64,000 nt of DNA from Croceimicrobium sp963977415 (GCA_963977415.1 CAXBOS010000001.1:310001-374000); one strand, 5' to 3'. Numbered from the stretch's first letter, positions 1-8,071 are shown. The notes: generated by a model not told the origin, from the letters alone. Numbers and translations are program-made.

Positions 1-362
1 ACTACGACCTTTTTAATATCAACCAATTCTTACGAAAGGCTTACAATGGTAAATTTCCCGATACAGAAGCTTTAGTAATAAAGGCAAGCATGGCAGGAGA
101 GGCTTTGGAAACAGAGATAACCCAAGAAATTCTGCTAAAGTCATTATGTGCCGGCCTAAGAGATAGTAATTTAATCCTCAGACTATTTGGCGAGCAAGTG
201 GAGGGTTCTGTCCCTTTCGGAGATGCCGCGAAGGTTATTTGGGATTTTCATAAGACGGGTGATGGTGAAGTGGAAATTATTACCTCGCTGAAGTGGATTG
301 AAAAAGAGGACTTTGAAAAAACGGCCTTTAAAGCAGAACTCACTTTCTTTAGTGAAGAGTAA
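1..362 (+). CDS. Hypothetical protein, 5' end cut by window edge
   Basis: The reading frame is open from base 3 to a TAA at 360-362, so the gene begins upstream of the window. An internal ATG at 90 is an unlikely start because the coding-like frame (YDLFNINQFLRKAYNGKF...) continues through it. The visible 119 residues have no signal peptide, membrane segment or cysteine motif. They end in an acidic tail (LTFFSEE). The family is not recognised. The next gene starts about 100 bp downstream on the same strand, and no terminator hairpin lies between them. Confidence 0.55.
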   Translation, partial: YDLFNINQFLRKAYNGKFPDTEALVIKASMAGEALETEITQEILLKSLCAGLRDSNLILRLFGEQVEGSVPFGDAAKVIWDFHKTGDGEVEIITSLKWIEKEDFEKTAFKAELTFFSEE

Positions 363-458
363 AAAAAGGTCAGAGAATTACACCTGAACAAAATTCCTAT
401 TAAACATTAAGACTGCATGTAGGGTTCTCTCAAAGCCACCAAGAAGAGTAATAGAAGC

Positions 459-833
459 ATGACCGATCGATTAAGTTTAAGGGATCACATTCCCACCAAA
501 GAGCTAGCAAAGAGCACGTCCGAAGAAAGGTTTCAGAGTCTTACTTTAAGACCAGTACTAAAGCTGCAAAACCAGCTTATTTTAGGGCTCTTTGCAAACT
601 ATATTAAGGAGTCGAAAAGTCCCTTTCATACTTTTTCGATGGAGAAAAAGGCCCTCTTTGTTGAAAATAGCCTCCAGAAGAACATTGCCCTAAAAAACAA
701 ACTCTTGGGAATTTGTATTGCCATGTTTAGTCTCGAGGAGTTTGAAATATACAGTGCGCAAGCCAGCCTTTTTAACAAGCGCATTATGGCGCTACTAATC
801 GAACGGATTAGGAGCCAGATCAACCTTCTCTGA
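459..833 (+). CDS. Conserved Flavobacteriia-type small protein
   Basis: A 124-residue cytosolic, helix-rich protein. It begins with a 'LRDHIPTKELAKSTSEERFQ..TLRPVLKLQNQLIL' region and ends in 'RIRSQINLL'. From memory this matches a conserved small family of Flavobacteriia that is often labelled glyoxalase in databases. No glyoxalase metal ligands or beta-alpha-beta-beta-beta pattern are visible, so I would not carry that name over. Neighbours (an unknown partial gene and a YkgJ-type protein) do not suggest a function. Confidence 0.65.
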   Translation: MTDRLSLRDHIPTKELAKSTSEERFQSLTLRPVLKLQNQLILGLFANYIKESKSPFHTFSMEKKALFVENSLQKNIALKNKLLGICIAMFSLEEFEIYSAQASLFNKRIMALLIERIRSQINLL

Positions 834-1009
834 TCTCCAAATTAATACTTTCCTTGCAAGCTTCATCCTACTGCAATGCACTTAAGAAAATTTAGCCTTG
901 CACAAAACAACTTTGCTCGGCTTTTACAGTAAAATATTTGATTTAAAGTACTGAAAATAAACGTCATAATAATTAATATCGACCTTAATTAGGATGTCAG
1001 TTTTAAGCC

Positions 1010-1017
1010 TACCTTCG
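1010..1017 (+). promoter_or_regulatory. Possible -7 element (TACCTTCG) before the YkgJ-family gene
   Basis: TACCTTCG fits the Bacteroidota TAnnTTTG element with one change. It lies 11 bp before the ATG, which would give a nearly leaderless transcript. No good -33 TTTG was found at the expected distance, so this is tentative. Confidence 0.3.
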
Positions 1018-1027
1018 AAAAAAATTC

Positions 1028-1630
1028 ATGTCGATTGAGCAGAAAGTGCAGCTGGTAGAAAACCTTTTCAAAGACTTAGAAAAGGAAAGTGTTCAGTTTG
1101 AAAAATCATCGGGTCTTTCCTGTGTAGCGGGCTGCGGAAAGTGCTGTACTCACCCCGATATCGAGGCCTCTCCCTTAGAGTTTTTTCCCTGGGCTTTTCA
1201 TTTGTTTTTGCAAGGGGAGGCGGAAAATACCCTGAAATTATTAGCAGGGACTAAAAGCGCAACTTGCTTTATCTATCAACCCTTAGCTTTTGTGGACAAA
1301 GGAAACTGTGCTACCTATAAATACCGTGGTTTGATCTGCCGCTTGTTTGGGTTTTCGGCCAATACCGATAAATATGGAAAGTTACGCTTAGCTACTTGCA
1401 AGATTATTAAAGAAGGGCAGGCGGAGAAGTATGAAACGATAAATGAATCTATTAATCAGGGTTTAAAAGTTCCAATATTCACCGAGTATTATATGCGCTT
1501 GTCGCAAATTGACTTCCGTTTAGGCAATAGAATAATGCCGGTTAACCAGGCTTTAAAGCTTGCCTTGGAAGAAGTTTTACGCTATTACGAGTATCGTAAT
1601 TCCCCCGATGTAGAAATTGAAGTGGGTTAA
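1028..1630 (+). CDS. YkgJ family cysteine-cluster protein
   Basis: A 200-residue protein with the cysteine pattern of the YkgJ (zinc/iron-chelating) family. It has C-x3-C-x2-CC near residues 33-41 ('CVAGCGKCC'), a mid-protein cysteine ('ATCFIY', about residue 79), then 'GNCATYKYRGLICRLFGF' (about 96-113) and 'LATCK'. The family is thought to bind a metal or an iron-sulfur cluster; its reaction is not established. No signal peptide is present, so it is cytosolic. The ATG at 1028 leaves about 30 residues before the first Cys, which is normal. The gene stands alone, followed 88 bp later by the S4-domain gene. Confidence 0.8.
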   Translation: MSIEQKVQLVENLFKDLEKESVQFEKSSGLSCVAGCGKCCTHPDIEASPLEFFPWAFHLFLQGEAENTLKLLAGTKSATCFIYQPLAFVDKGNCATYKYRGLICRLFGFSANTDKYGKLRLATCKIIKEGQAEKYETINESINQGLKVPIFTEYYMRLSQIDFRLGNRIMPVNQALKLALEEVLRYYEYRNSPDVEIEVG

Positions 1631-1718
1631 TAGTTTAAAGGATTGGGGATTTTTAATTCTTTAGGAAATTCAAACCTCTTTCAGCAGATCACTATCTTTG
1701 CCTCTCAAAACATTCTCT

Positions 1719-1940
1719 ATGAAAAGCCAAGTATTTACCATGACCGAAGGCAGCGAGTTTATTCCCCTTGATAAGCTCCTGAAGCTTTGTCGCTTGGTAA
1801 ACTCGGGCGGTGAGGCCCATGCTTTTATTATGCAGGGTGCCGTGCGCGTGAACAAAGAAATTGAAATGCAAAAGCGCAAGAAAATCCGCGTTGGCGACAG
1901 TATAGAGTTCAACGGCGAGAAAATAGAGGTGCAAGCATGA
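1719..1940 (+). CDS. RNA-binding S4 domain protein (YbcJ-like)
   Basis: A 73-residue protein consisting of one S4 RNA-binding domain of the YbcJ type: 'EFIPLDKLLKLCRLVNSGGEAHAFI', then 'GAVRVNKEIEMQKRKKIRVGDSIEF'. I start it at the ATG at 1719, because the in-frame TTG at 1698 would add residues ahead of the usual family N-terminus. Its stop overlaps the start of the ywbE-type gene by four bases (ATGA at 1937-1940), so the two were translationally coupled. Stand-alone S4 proteins bind structured RNA; the target is unknown. Confidence 0.8.
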   Translation: MKSQVFTMTEGSEFIPLDKLLKLCRLVNSGGEAHAFIMQGAVRVNKEIEMQKRKKIRVGDSIEFNGEKIEVQA

Positions 1941-2395
1941 ACGGAACGCTAAGAAAAAATATTTCCATCGGAGCGGAAGTTGCGATAGTGCTGAAGGAAG
2001 ATCAGCGCTTTGGTAATTTAACCGAAGGTATAGTGTCTCGCATCTTAACCAACGTGAATTCGACGTAAAATCAGGCCTCAGACCCCTTGTAAATAGTGGA
2101 ATTCAAGCCTATGCAGTGAAGCAATAGCGGGCTATTGCAAAGTGCAGAGGCGCGGAAAGCCGCTTTTTAAAAGGGGCATAAATGGATTTTCCAATAAAAA
2201 TGGAAATACTTCATCTAGTTCATTTGTTGTAGCTCGCTACAGTGTCACGATCTAGACTTGTCTTTTCTTTTTAATGAAAATCTGAGGCTATGATTTATAG
2301 TTGAACTCACGTTAACTAAATCACCCCAACATCCGCATGGTATTAAAGTGCTGTTGGAAGACGGGCAGGTAGGCAGGGTGAAGGAGATTCTGTGA
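1937..2395 (+). pseudogene. ywbE: ywbE (DUF2196) gene split by a 263-bp mobile element
   Basis: The first part (1937-2050) encodes MNGTLRKNISIGAEVAIVLK, then EDQRFGNLTEGIVSRILT, the N-terminal half of a YwbE protein. The frame then runs into foreign DNA and stops at TAA 2066-2068. After 2313 it resumes as TKSPQHPHGIKVLLEDGQVG, then RVKEIL with TGA at 2393-2395, exactly the missing C-terminal half. TTAAC flanks the insert on both sides (2045-2049 and 2312-2316). Excising one TTAAC copy plus the insert restores a 63-codon frame, the normal family length. The gene is therefore inactivated or makes only a 43-residue fragment. Overlap with the S4 gene shows it was the second gene of a two-gene operon. 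Confidence 0.88.
2051..2313. mobile_element. MITE-like element, copy C (inside ywbE)
   Basis: A 263-bp insert. The left end is AACGTGAATTCGACGTAAAA followed by CAGGCCTCAGA. The right end read in reverse complement is AACGTGAGTTCAACTATAAA followed by TCATAGCCTCAGA, giving imperfect inverted ends of about 32 bp. The interior holds a conserved segment (AAATAGTGGAATTCAAGC), a hairpin GCAATAGC-GG-GCTATTGC at about 2127-2144, and an outer stem pairing CCCCTTGTAAATAG with CTTTTTAAAAGGGG. There is no reading frame for a transposase. Length, ends and interior match copies at 43.96 and 54.32 kb. Confidence 0.85.
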
Positions 2396-2569
2396 TTGAT
2401 TCGCGAATTTAGTTCCCAAAGAAAAAGACCGCCCTTTCGGACGGTCTCATCAACCAAAGCTAATAGTGAATCTACTCTACCCCTAAACCCCAAAGCAGCT
2501 CCCTAAACTTAAACATTTCCCCCCGCTACCTACTTTGCGAAACTGTCGCAATCGCCGTCTTAATAGAAA

Positions 2570-2690
2570 GGTGCAGGCCAACTTACAAGCCATGAAGGCT
2601 CCATCCCAGGAGGTTAAGACTTCGTGTCAAGGGGTGAAGACCAATTCGCAGGCCTTAAAATTGATTTACAGGCCATAGTATATTACTAAG
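2570..2690 (+). repeat. 21-bp quasi-periodic stretch
   Basis: Read in one frame (GTG at about 2569 to TAG at about 2679) it encodes seven-residue repeats: LQAMKAP, SQEVKTS, CQGVKTN, SQALKLI. The frame is open for roughly 35 further codons upstream but without a good start. It may be a decayed coiled-coil gene, a short expressed peptide, or only a DNA repeat. Confidence 0.45.
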
Positions 2691-2760
2691 AACAGGCCTG
2701 TTTACTTTCTAATCAGCCGTGTTAGACCATACATCATCGTAGGATAGACCATGCAACGCG

Positions 2761-2848
2761 CTCTGACACACTTTACCGCAAGCTATCAGAGACTATGCAA
2801 CCTGCTCCGACACACTTTATCGCAAGCTATCACACACTTTGCAACAAG
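2761..2848. repeat. Two imperfect 44-bp tandem repeats
   Basis: Unit 1 (2761-2804) and unit 2 (2805-2848) share CTCYGACACACTTTAYCGCA, then AGCTATCA and TGCAAC. A partial earlier unit is suggested by TGCAACGCG at 2752-2760. No frame or known repeat family is recognised. Confidence 0.65.
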
Positions 2849-2949
2849 CCTCGTCGACCATCATAGCTTAAGCGAACGACTATATCTCAACACTTGACGA
2901 CTATGCCACGTAAATTAGCATCTTTTACTTGGTTATCAGAGTTTTAAGA

Positions 2950-2977
2950 TTTTGCGACAATTTTTACTGTCGCAAAA
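2950..2977. repeat. Perfect 10-bp inverted repeat with TTGCGACA core
   Basis: TTTTGCGACA, an 8-base loop, then TGTCGCAAAA followed by more A. The A-run follows the stem on the + strand and the T-run precedes it on the - strand, so it is not a canonical terminator. It could be an operator or a DNA-structural site. Confidence 0.5.
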
Positions 2978-3179
2978 AAAAAACTTCCGCAACTGATTGG
3001 CTCAAAACTCCATCGAACTTCTAAACCTCCACTCCACGGCACTCACTATCCCGTCTTGTTTCTTCGCTACAGCTAGCCTTAAATTAGAGTATTGAGCCTA
3101 CCTTGAAACTAAGCTTTAGTTGAATATATTTGAATGGGCAGATTCCGACTAAAATACCTTTTAAGATAAAAACATAATT

Positions 3180-4199
3180 ATGGCCAAATTATTCCGCAAA
3201 GGGCGTTTCAACTTTTTCGCAGGCAAGGGTCTCGGTCAATACCTGCTTTACATTGCCATAGAAATGGTTTTAGTAATTGCAGGAATCTTAATTGCCCTGA
3301 ATATCAACAACCTTAACGAACGGTCAAAGGAAGAGGCCAAAGCACAGCTTATTTTAAAAGAACTGCAAAGAGATATGCTGGTCAACTTTAAAGACCTTGA
3401 AGAGCATATTGAGAATTTAGAATTGATCGATTCTTTAATTGTGCGGGTTTTAACAGAGCAAGTAACTTGGGAGGATTATCTTACTAACCCTCGCTATTCC
3501 TCTTTGGTGGTTAGCTACAATAATATCTCTTTCAAAGAAAATGCTTTTAAAAACCTAGAGCGTTACCTCGATTATTTTGGTCCTGAATACGATTCCTTAC
3601 TACCGCAATTGGAATCCTTATACCACGACGAAATTTCGGCCATCGAGGATATGGAAAAGCGCATAAGCGATTTCTCTATCGGCACCATTGAAAAGTGGTC
3701 GGCAGAATTTGTGTGGTTCCGATATCTCGGTACTCCTCAAATGTCCGAGGAAGCCCAATCGTATTTTTTGGAATCTCCCTTTTACCTTAATGCTGTGCAT
3801 ACCTACCGCACCTATTCCAGTCAAAATCTGTTGCGTATGCTAAGGCGCTTACAAGTTAGTATTGCGCAGGTATACCTTTCGGTAGATGCGTACTTAGTTA
3901 AAGAGGAGCCTCCGATGGATAATTTTCGTTCCTTTTATCAAAAACCCAAAGCCCAGCAATTGAAAAGCTGGCTGGGCGATTTTGTGCTCGGTGAAGCCAA
4001 TGCTTTTAGCATTAAGGCTGATGGTAGTGAACAGCTAAAAATAATTCTTCCTGGAAAGATCGAGCTCGGTTTGTATTTGCGCAATGATAGCACCCTGTAT
4101 TGTCCCGATCAAAATTTTGAAATACGCAAAAATGAAAAGGATGAGGTTTTTGTTCTGATGGGAGAGCGAAGGATAAAACTTAAAAAAGAAGATTCTTAA
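3180..4199 (+). CDS. DUF6090 family membrane-anchored protein
   Basis: A 339-residue protein. A short basic N-terminus (MAKLFRKGRFNFF) is followed by one membrane segment at about residues 20-43 ('YLLYIAIEMVLVIAGILIAL') and 'NINNLNERSKEEA', the hallmark start of DUF6090 proteins. The rest is a long soluble part, predicted helical, with charged stretches. These proteins are common, often in many copies, in marine Bacteroidota; their function is unknown. The gene is single and convergent with the next one, with only 13 bp between the stops. Confidence 0.75.
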   Translation: MAKLFRKGRFNFFAGKGLGQYLLYIAIEMVLVIAGILIALNINNLNERSKEEAKAQLILKELQRDMLVNFKDLEEHIENLELIDSLIVRVLTEQVTWEDYLTNPRYSSLVVSYNNISFKENAFKNLERYLDYFGPEYDSLLPQLESLYHDEISAIEDMEKRISDFSIGTIEKWSAEFVWFRYLGTPQMSEEAQSYFLESPFYLNAVHTYRTYSSQNLLRMLRRLQVSIAQVYLSVDAYLVKEEPPMDNFRSFYQKPKAQQLKSWLGDFVLGEANAFSIKADGSEQLKIILPGKIELGLYLRNDSTLYCPDQNFEIRKNEKDEVFVLMGERRIKLKKEDS

Positions 4200-4212
4200 T
4201 TTACAATCGAAA

Positions 4213-5274
4213 TCACGTTTTAAAAGATGTGCGTCCGAGATAGCTTCTGTTTTCGGTTCTTTCAATCATCTTACTCAAGTGGATACGCAAAACCGCCCCC
4301 ATCGTTTTGAGGCCCGTAAAATCCTCGCACTCGTGAAAGACGTTTAGGTCCTTACTAAGCGATGCAATTTTATCAGGACTAGAAAGGGGTACTTTTTGCA
4401 TAGAGTTAAGAAGCTCATTCACCTTTTTTTGGGCGTGATTATAACGCTTACGAATTAGTGTTCTTTCTTCTGTTTGATATTGATCAACGTTTTCTGGCGA
4501 AAGCACCTCCATGCAAAACTGGATTATCTCTAAGTTTTCCTTGTAAAACTGGGGTAGATAGTGGTTTTTACGTCCTTCGTATGTCAGTTGGTCAAAATCG
4601 ATCGGCCTTACGCGGTACTGTTCCATATCGAAGTCGGGCGTTACATCCACCACATAATTATAAGAACGCATATCGCCCAATAACATGGTAAAGCAGCGCT
4701 CGTTAAATTTCACAAACTCTTTGGCCATACGGGTTTTGGCAAAGCCTGGTCGGTCTATATAACGACTAAGAAAAACATCTCCAGGTATGCCTGCAATATG
4801 TTCTTCTACTAAAGTATCCTTATCGGTTAAATAACCAATGCGGTTAGGACTGAGTAAATGCTCTAACTCCAATCCGTAAATCCGCGAAGCATCGGCTTTC
4901 TTAATATAGTAATAGTCGTGGTTGTCGTTAATGGTATTAACAATGCGAATACGAAAAGGGTTGGAATTACCAAAAAGACAATGGTCTATGCGATCAGTAC
5001 GCAACTGCCCCACAAAAGATTGATCGCCATCGGTTTTAAGCGCCGCATAAATTGCTACCAGCGCCAATTGAATTTCATCCTGCAGAAAATTATCGTAAAG
5101 CACGCTTTGCCAAAGGGTATCATTGCCATGCGAATCAAACACGGGAATGCTCGTGGTGAAGTTAAGCAGTACTTCATAAGTAGCCGCTAAGGGCACTTCG
5201 CGTTGGTGTTTTTTAAGATATTTACGCAATTCTTTATGAATTGGGTAATGCGGTTTTTTCCGTGACATGTCCAT
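4213..5274 (-). CDS. Conserved hypothetical with kinase-like motifs
   Basis: A 353-residue soluble protein starting MDMSRKKPHYPIHKELRKYL. I do not recognise the family with confidence. In the middle it has 'LLGDMRSYNYVVDVTPDFD' and then 'VRPIDFDQLTYEG' about 20 residues on. This resembles the catalytic-loop (D-x4-N) and DFD-type metal loop of protein-kinase-like or aminoglycoside-phosphotransferase-like folds. Upstream 'DYYYIKKADASR' could hold the ATP lysine. The C-terminal third is helical and charged. There is no signal peptide or membrane segment. It stands alone, divergent from the lipoprotein gene at 5530. The kinase-like reading is inference only. Confidence 0.55.
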   Translation of the reverse strand: MDMSRKKPHYPIHKELRKYLKKHQREVPLAATYEVLLNFTTSIPVFDSHGNDTLWQSVLYDNFLQDEIQLALVAIYAALKTDGDQSFVGQLRTDRIDHCLFGNSNPFRIRIVNTINDNHDYYYIKKADASRIYGLELEHLLSPNRIGYLTDKDTLVEEHIAGIPGDVFLSRYIDRPGFAKTRMAKEFVKFNERCFTMLLGDMRSYNYVVDVTPDFDMEQYRVRPIDFDQLTYEGRKNHYLPQFYKENLEIIQFCMEVLSPENVDQYQTEERTLIRKRYNHAQKKVNELLNSMQKVPLSSPDKIASLSKDLNVFHECEDFTGLKTMGAVLRIHLSKMIERTENRSYLGRTSFKT

Positions 5275-5529
5275 GCGCTAAAGGTAGGAAAATAGGGATA
5301 GGTCTGGCTTGGAAGGGCTTGCACTCTTAAAAGGAAGAGGCCTTTCGTGTTAATAAAAGTGTTATTGACGCTAAAACGTACAAGTTTTATCTAAAATGAT
5401 TTGTTAATTGATTAATATTGCAAAAGAATAGTGAACAATTTGTTTTAAAGTAAATGCCTAATGGAGGGGCTACGCTTTTAGTAAAACTTAACGTTAATAA
5501 CTCTATTTGAAAAACTTAAATCAATCCCC

Positions 5530-7206
5530 ATGAAGCACAAGTATCTTTACCTTTTTCTTGCGGCAATGTTTGCATTTAGTTGCACCAAGCCCGACGACAT
5601 CCTCGATGATTTCCAAGTACACATCAGCCCAACTTTTTACAAGTATGTAGTTGAGATTGATGTGGAAGATCTAACCGATCCGAGCACTCCCATTGCAAAA
5701 AATGTTAATGTTAGCGTTGTAGGTGATAACGCAGCTGCGGTTTACAATATTGATGGAACCAAGAATTTTAAAGTAAACTTTGGTACTTTACAATTAATGA
5801 TTGCCAAGGGAAACGAACCAACTGCTGGAAACCCCTTACGGTTTAGAGTTGTTTTCGAAGCAGATGGTTACCAAAAAACCGAATTACCAATGCTTATTAG
5901 CACGGAAGACTATTTCTTAGCAGATGTAGCTCAAATGCTAAACTTAAATAATTTGCCAAATAGTATTGGAACTAAAACGGCGAACGGAGGAATTGATCCA
6001 ACCACCAATACTCTTTCTCAACCCCTTGTAATTAATACAGGTTCTCCAGATAGTACTTCTAGAATTCAAATGACTATTCCAACAGACGTAAAGTTTTTGG
6101 ATGAGAATGGTAATGAAATTACAGCAAAGCGCAATAGCACCGGTTTAAATGTGAATATCTTAAGTCTTTCCGATACTTCTCAATCAGCCCAACAGGCAAT
6201 GCCTAATGGAACAGGATTAGTGCAGATAGTTAAAGAAGGTAACAATACGGATACGCTTTTATTACAACAAACGGGAACGTTCAATATTACTATGGATATT
6301 GATGGTGTTCCTGTAAGAGGTTTCTCAGGTGGTAAAATGTCTGGTGGAGTTACTACTAGAATTCCAATTCCTGCCGGTTCAGAAAACCCAGAGTTTGGCC
6401 GTGAATATCAAGAGGGCGATTCTGTTGGTTTAATGAGTCTTTCCGAAGGCGACGTGGCTTGGGATGTTGAAAACAGATCTTTTGTTGTACAAAAGGACCC
6501 AGCTACAGGAGACCTTTTCGTGGATCCAACCATTACCCACTTATCTTGGTGGAGATGGAGATGGAGAAGATGGTGGAGACCAGTTTACCGTCGTTACGGA
6601 GCAGGTGCTTACTATGCAGACAATGGTACCGGAAATGGCTCTATTAATGGCGCATTATGGACGCGGTTCTCGTATCGCTATTTCGGATGGTGGCGTTCTT
6701 CTTGGTTCCGCATCAGAGGTAGCTTCGGACCAAATTATGCCTTCAATCCAAAGCGCTTAATTACAACAACTAGAACATATTCAAGTATTCAGGTTTTTCC
6801 ATCCTCTAGTATTAACCCGGCTAACTTTAATTTAACTTACGAAACGGCTAACTACTTTGGTTACTCTATGAGACTATTAAAAATAGAGCCAAAAGTTACT
6901 CCTCCTAGTATTGGTTACAGATTGTATTGTGGAAGTTCTAACACTTTAGTATCTCCACCCGCAGGTGTGAAAATGTACTTTAAGAAGACCGGAACTACCG
7001 ATCAATATGAGCACCTTTATACCTTTACTCAATCCAACGTAGGTGTAACCTTCGCAGCTTTCCCAAAATTGGAGAATAATGTAAATTATGATTTCCGTGC
7101 TCAGTTAGGAGAGACCCAAAAGGATACTTCTAATGTGAAGGTAATAGATGGAACCATTTATGAAATTACAATGCCTAACAGCGCTTGTAATGAATTAGGG
7201 CTTTAA
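5530..7206 (+). CDS. Secreted lipoprotein with an Arg/Trp-rich segment
   Basis: A 558-residue protein. The N-terminal signal ends in a lipobox 'FAFSCTKPDD' (lipidated Cys at 18). Residues about 20-330 look beta-rich, like repeated Ig-type or carboxypeptidase-regulatory-like modules ('PIAKNVNVSVVGDNAA', 'DTLLLQQTGTFNITMDIDG'). From W340 comes 'WWRWRWRRWWRP' followed by 'VYRRYGAG' and, some 30 residues later, 'FGWWRSSWFRIRG'. The first run is encoded by repeated TGGAGA/TGGAGATGG triplets. The C-terminal part is again beta-rich, with a Cys pair (LYCGSS, NSACNE). The stop is 4 bp before the beta-barrel gene, so the two form an operon and may act together at the outer membrane. The family is not recognised. 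Confidence 0.7.
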   Translation: MKHKYLYLFLAAMFAFSCTKPDDILDDFQVHISPTFYKYVVEIDVEDLTDPSTPIAKNVNVSVVGDNAAAVYNIDGTKNFKVNFGTLQLMIAKGNEPTAGNPLRFRVVFEADGYQKTELPMLISTEDYFLADVAQMLNLNNLPNSIGTKTANGGIDPTTNTLSQPLVINTGSPDSTSRIQMTIPTDVKFLDENGNEITAKRNSTGLNVNILSLSDTSQSAQQAMPNGTGLVQIVKEGNNTDTLLLQQTGTFNITMDIDGVPVRGFSGGKMSGGVTTRIPIPAGSENPEFGREYQEGDSVGLMSLSEGDVAWDVENRSFVVQKDPATGDLFVDPTITHLSWWRWRWRRWWRPVYRRYGAGAYYADNGTGNGSINGALWTRFSYRYFGWWRSSWFRIRGSFGPNYAFNPKRLITTTRTYSSIQVFPSSSINPANFNLTYETANYFGYSMRLLKIEPKVTPPSIGYRLYCGSSNTLVSPPAGVKMYFKKTGTTDQYEHLYTFTQSNVGVTFAAFPKLENNVNYDFRAQLGETQKDTSNVKVIDGTIYEITMPNSACNELGL

Positions 7207-7210
7207 GATC

Positions 7211-7921
7211 ATGAAGAAGTTTGCATACACTCTACTGTTAGCAGGTCTAGGACTTTCAACAGTTTTTGCTCAGGAGTCAAATGATTCTACCGCAAGTACC
7301 ACTAAGGCAGATAAATACCCCATGTGGAAAAATCGTAGTGCCATTGGTTTAAGCGCAGGTTTACCAGGTTTTGGTATCGATTATGCCTACAATATCAATC
7401 GCTCTTTAAATGTTAGAGCGGGCTTCTTGGCCTTTTCTTTCAATGACTTTAATACCGATATGGATATTAGCGGTCAGAGCGTAAATGTTAATGCCAATTT
7501 GAACTCTACCGTTTTTGATTTAATGTTAGAGTATCATCCTACTACCAATAAGGCTTTCAAATTAGTAGCAGGTTTATCGTACCTTAACAATGTAGGTGTA
7601 AACACCTTAGTACTCTTGAATGATGATATCGGTTATGGAGATCTAATCATAAACAATGAGGAAATTGGTGATATCGACATTACCCTTGATTATACGGGTA
7701 TCGCTCCTTATTTAGGTTTTGGTTTCGGTAGAGCAGTGCCTAAGAAACGTGCTGGCTTTGGTATCGAATTAGGTGCCTATTACGCTGGTGGTCCTGATGT
7801 AACCATTGTAGCTTCTGGAATGTTAGAGAACACTTCTGAAGAAGAGCAACAATTAGAAGATAACTTAGCTTCTTACGCTTGGATTCCCAGAGCTATGATG
7901 CGCTTGACGATTAAGCTTTAA
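7211..7921 (+). CDS. Outer-membrane beta-barrel protein
   Basis: A 236-residue protein with a signal peptide (MKKFAYTLLLAGLGLSTVFA|Q). It consists of alternating beta strands: 'RSAIGLSAGLPGFGIDYAYNI', 'LNVRAGFLAFSFNDF', 'YLGFGFGRAVPKKRAGFGIELGAYY', and a final strand ending in an aromatic-poor 'MMRLTIKL'. It resembles the small porin-like barrels of Bacteroidota. It is the second gene of a two-gene operon with the upstream lipoprotein and is followed by a strong terminator. Substrate is unknown. Confidence 0.7.
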   Translation: MKKFAYTLLLAGLGLSTVFAQESNDSTASTTKADKYPMWKNRSAIGLSAGLPGFGIDYAYNINRSLNVRAGFLAFSFNDFNTDMDISGQSVNVNANLNSTVFDLMLEYHPTTNKAFKLVAGLSYLNNVGVNTLVLLNDDIGYGDLIINNEEIGDIDITLDYTGIAPYLGFGFGRAVPKKRAGFGIELGAYYAGGPDVTIVASGMLENTSEEEQQLEDNLASYAWIPRAMMRLTIKL

Positions 7922-7944
7922 TTAAGTTTTAATATTATTATATT

Positions 7945-7974
7945 AAAGGGTTCCCAATCGGGAACCCTTTTTTT
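7945..7974 (+). terminator. Rho-independent terminator
   Basis: AAAGGGTTCCC, loop AATC, GGGAACCCTTT followed by TTTT. It ends the lipoprotein and beta-barrel operon. Confidence 0.9.
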
Positions 7975-8018
7975 ATTCCGAATCCTTTCTGCCCTTATAT
8001 TTATCTAGGAAAAGCAAT

Positions 8019-8026
8019 TATTTTTG
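8019..8026 (+). promoter_or_regulatory. -7 element TATTTTTG before the hybrid kinase
   Basis: An exact TAnnTTTG match 46 bp upstream of the ATG at 8072. A clear TTTG at -33 was not found. Confidence 0.45.
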
Positions 8027-8071
8027 TCAAGCTTCGCGGTTTGCTTTTGCTTAATTTCTACCGAATAGAAA

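Larger units (their letters stand above)
2396..3179. other. Gene-poor, repeat-rich gap of 0.8 kb
   Basis: No convincing gene. It contains a GACCG...CGGTC hairpin at 2427-2446 (A-rich on its left, so it would work as a terminator only for leftward transcription), a 21-bp quasi-periodic stretch at about 2570-2690, two imperfect 44-bp tandem units at 2761-2848, and a TTTTGCGACA/TGTCGCAAAA palindrome at 2950-2977. TGTCGCAA also appears near 2540. The last 80 bp must hold the promoter of the DUF6090 gene; no clear -7 box was found. Confidence 0.7.

Noticed and set aside
2427..2446. GACCG...CGGTC hairpin as terminator for ywbE
   Set aside because: The T-run is on the wrong strand for rightward genes; kept only as a structural note.
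2245..2493. 82-codon leftward frame across the ywbE right half
   Set aside because: It spans the element border and antisense ywbE; no family resemblance.
6464..6760. 98-codon frame overlapping the Arg/Trp-rich segment
   Set aside because: A shadow of the TGG/AGA repeats; the lipoprotein frame continues through with sensible flanks.
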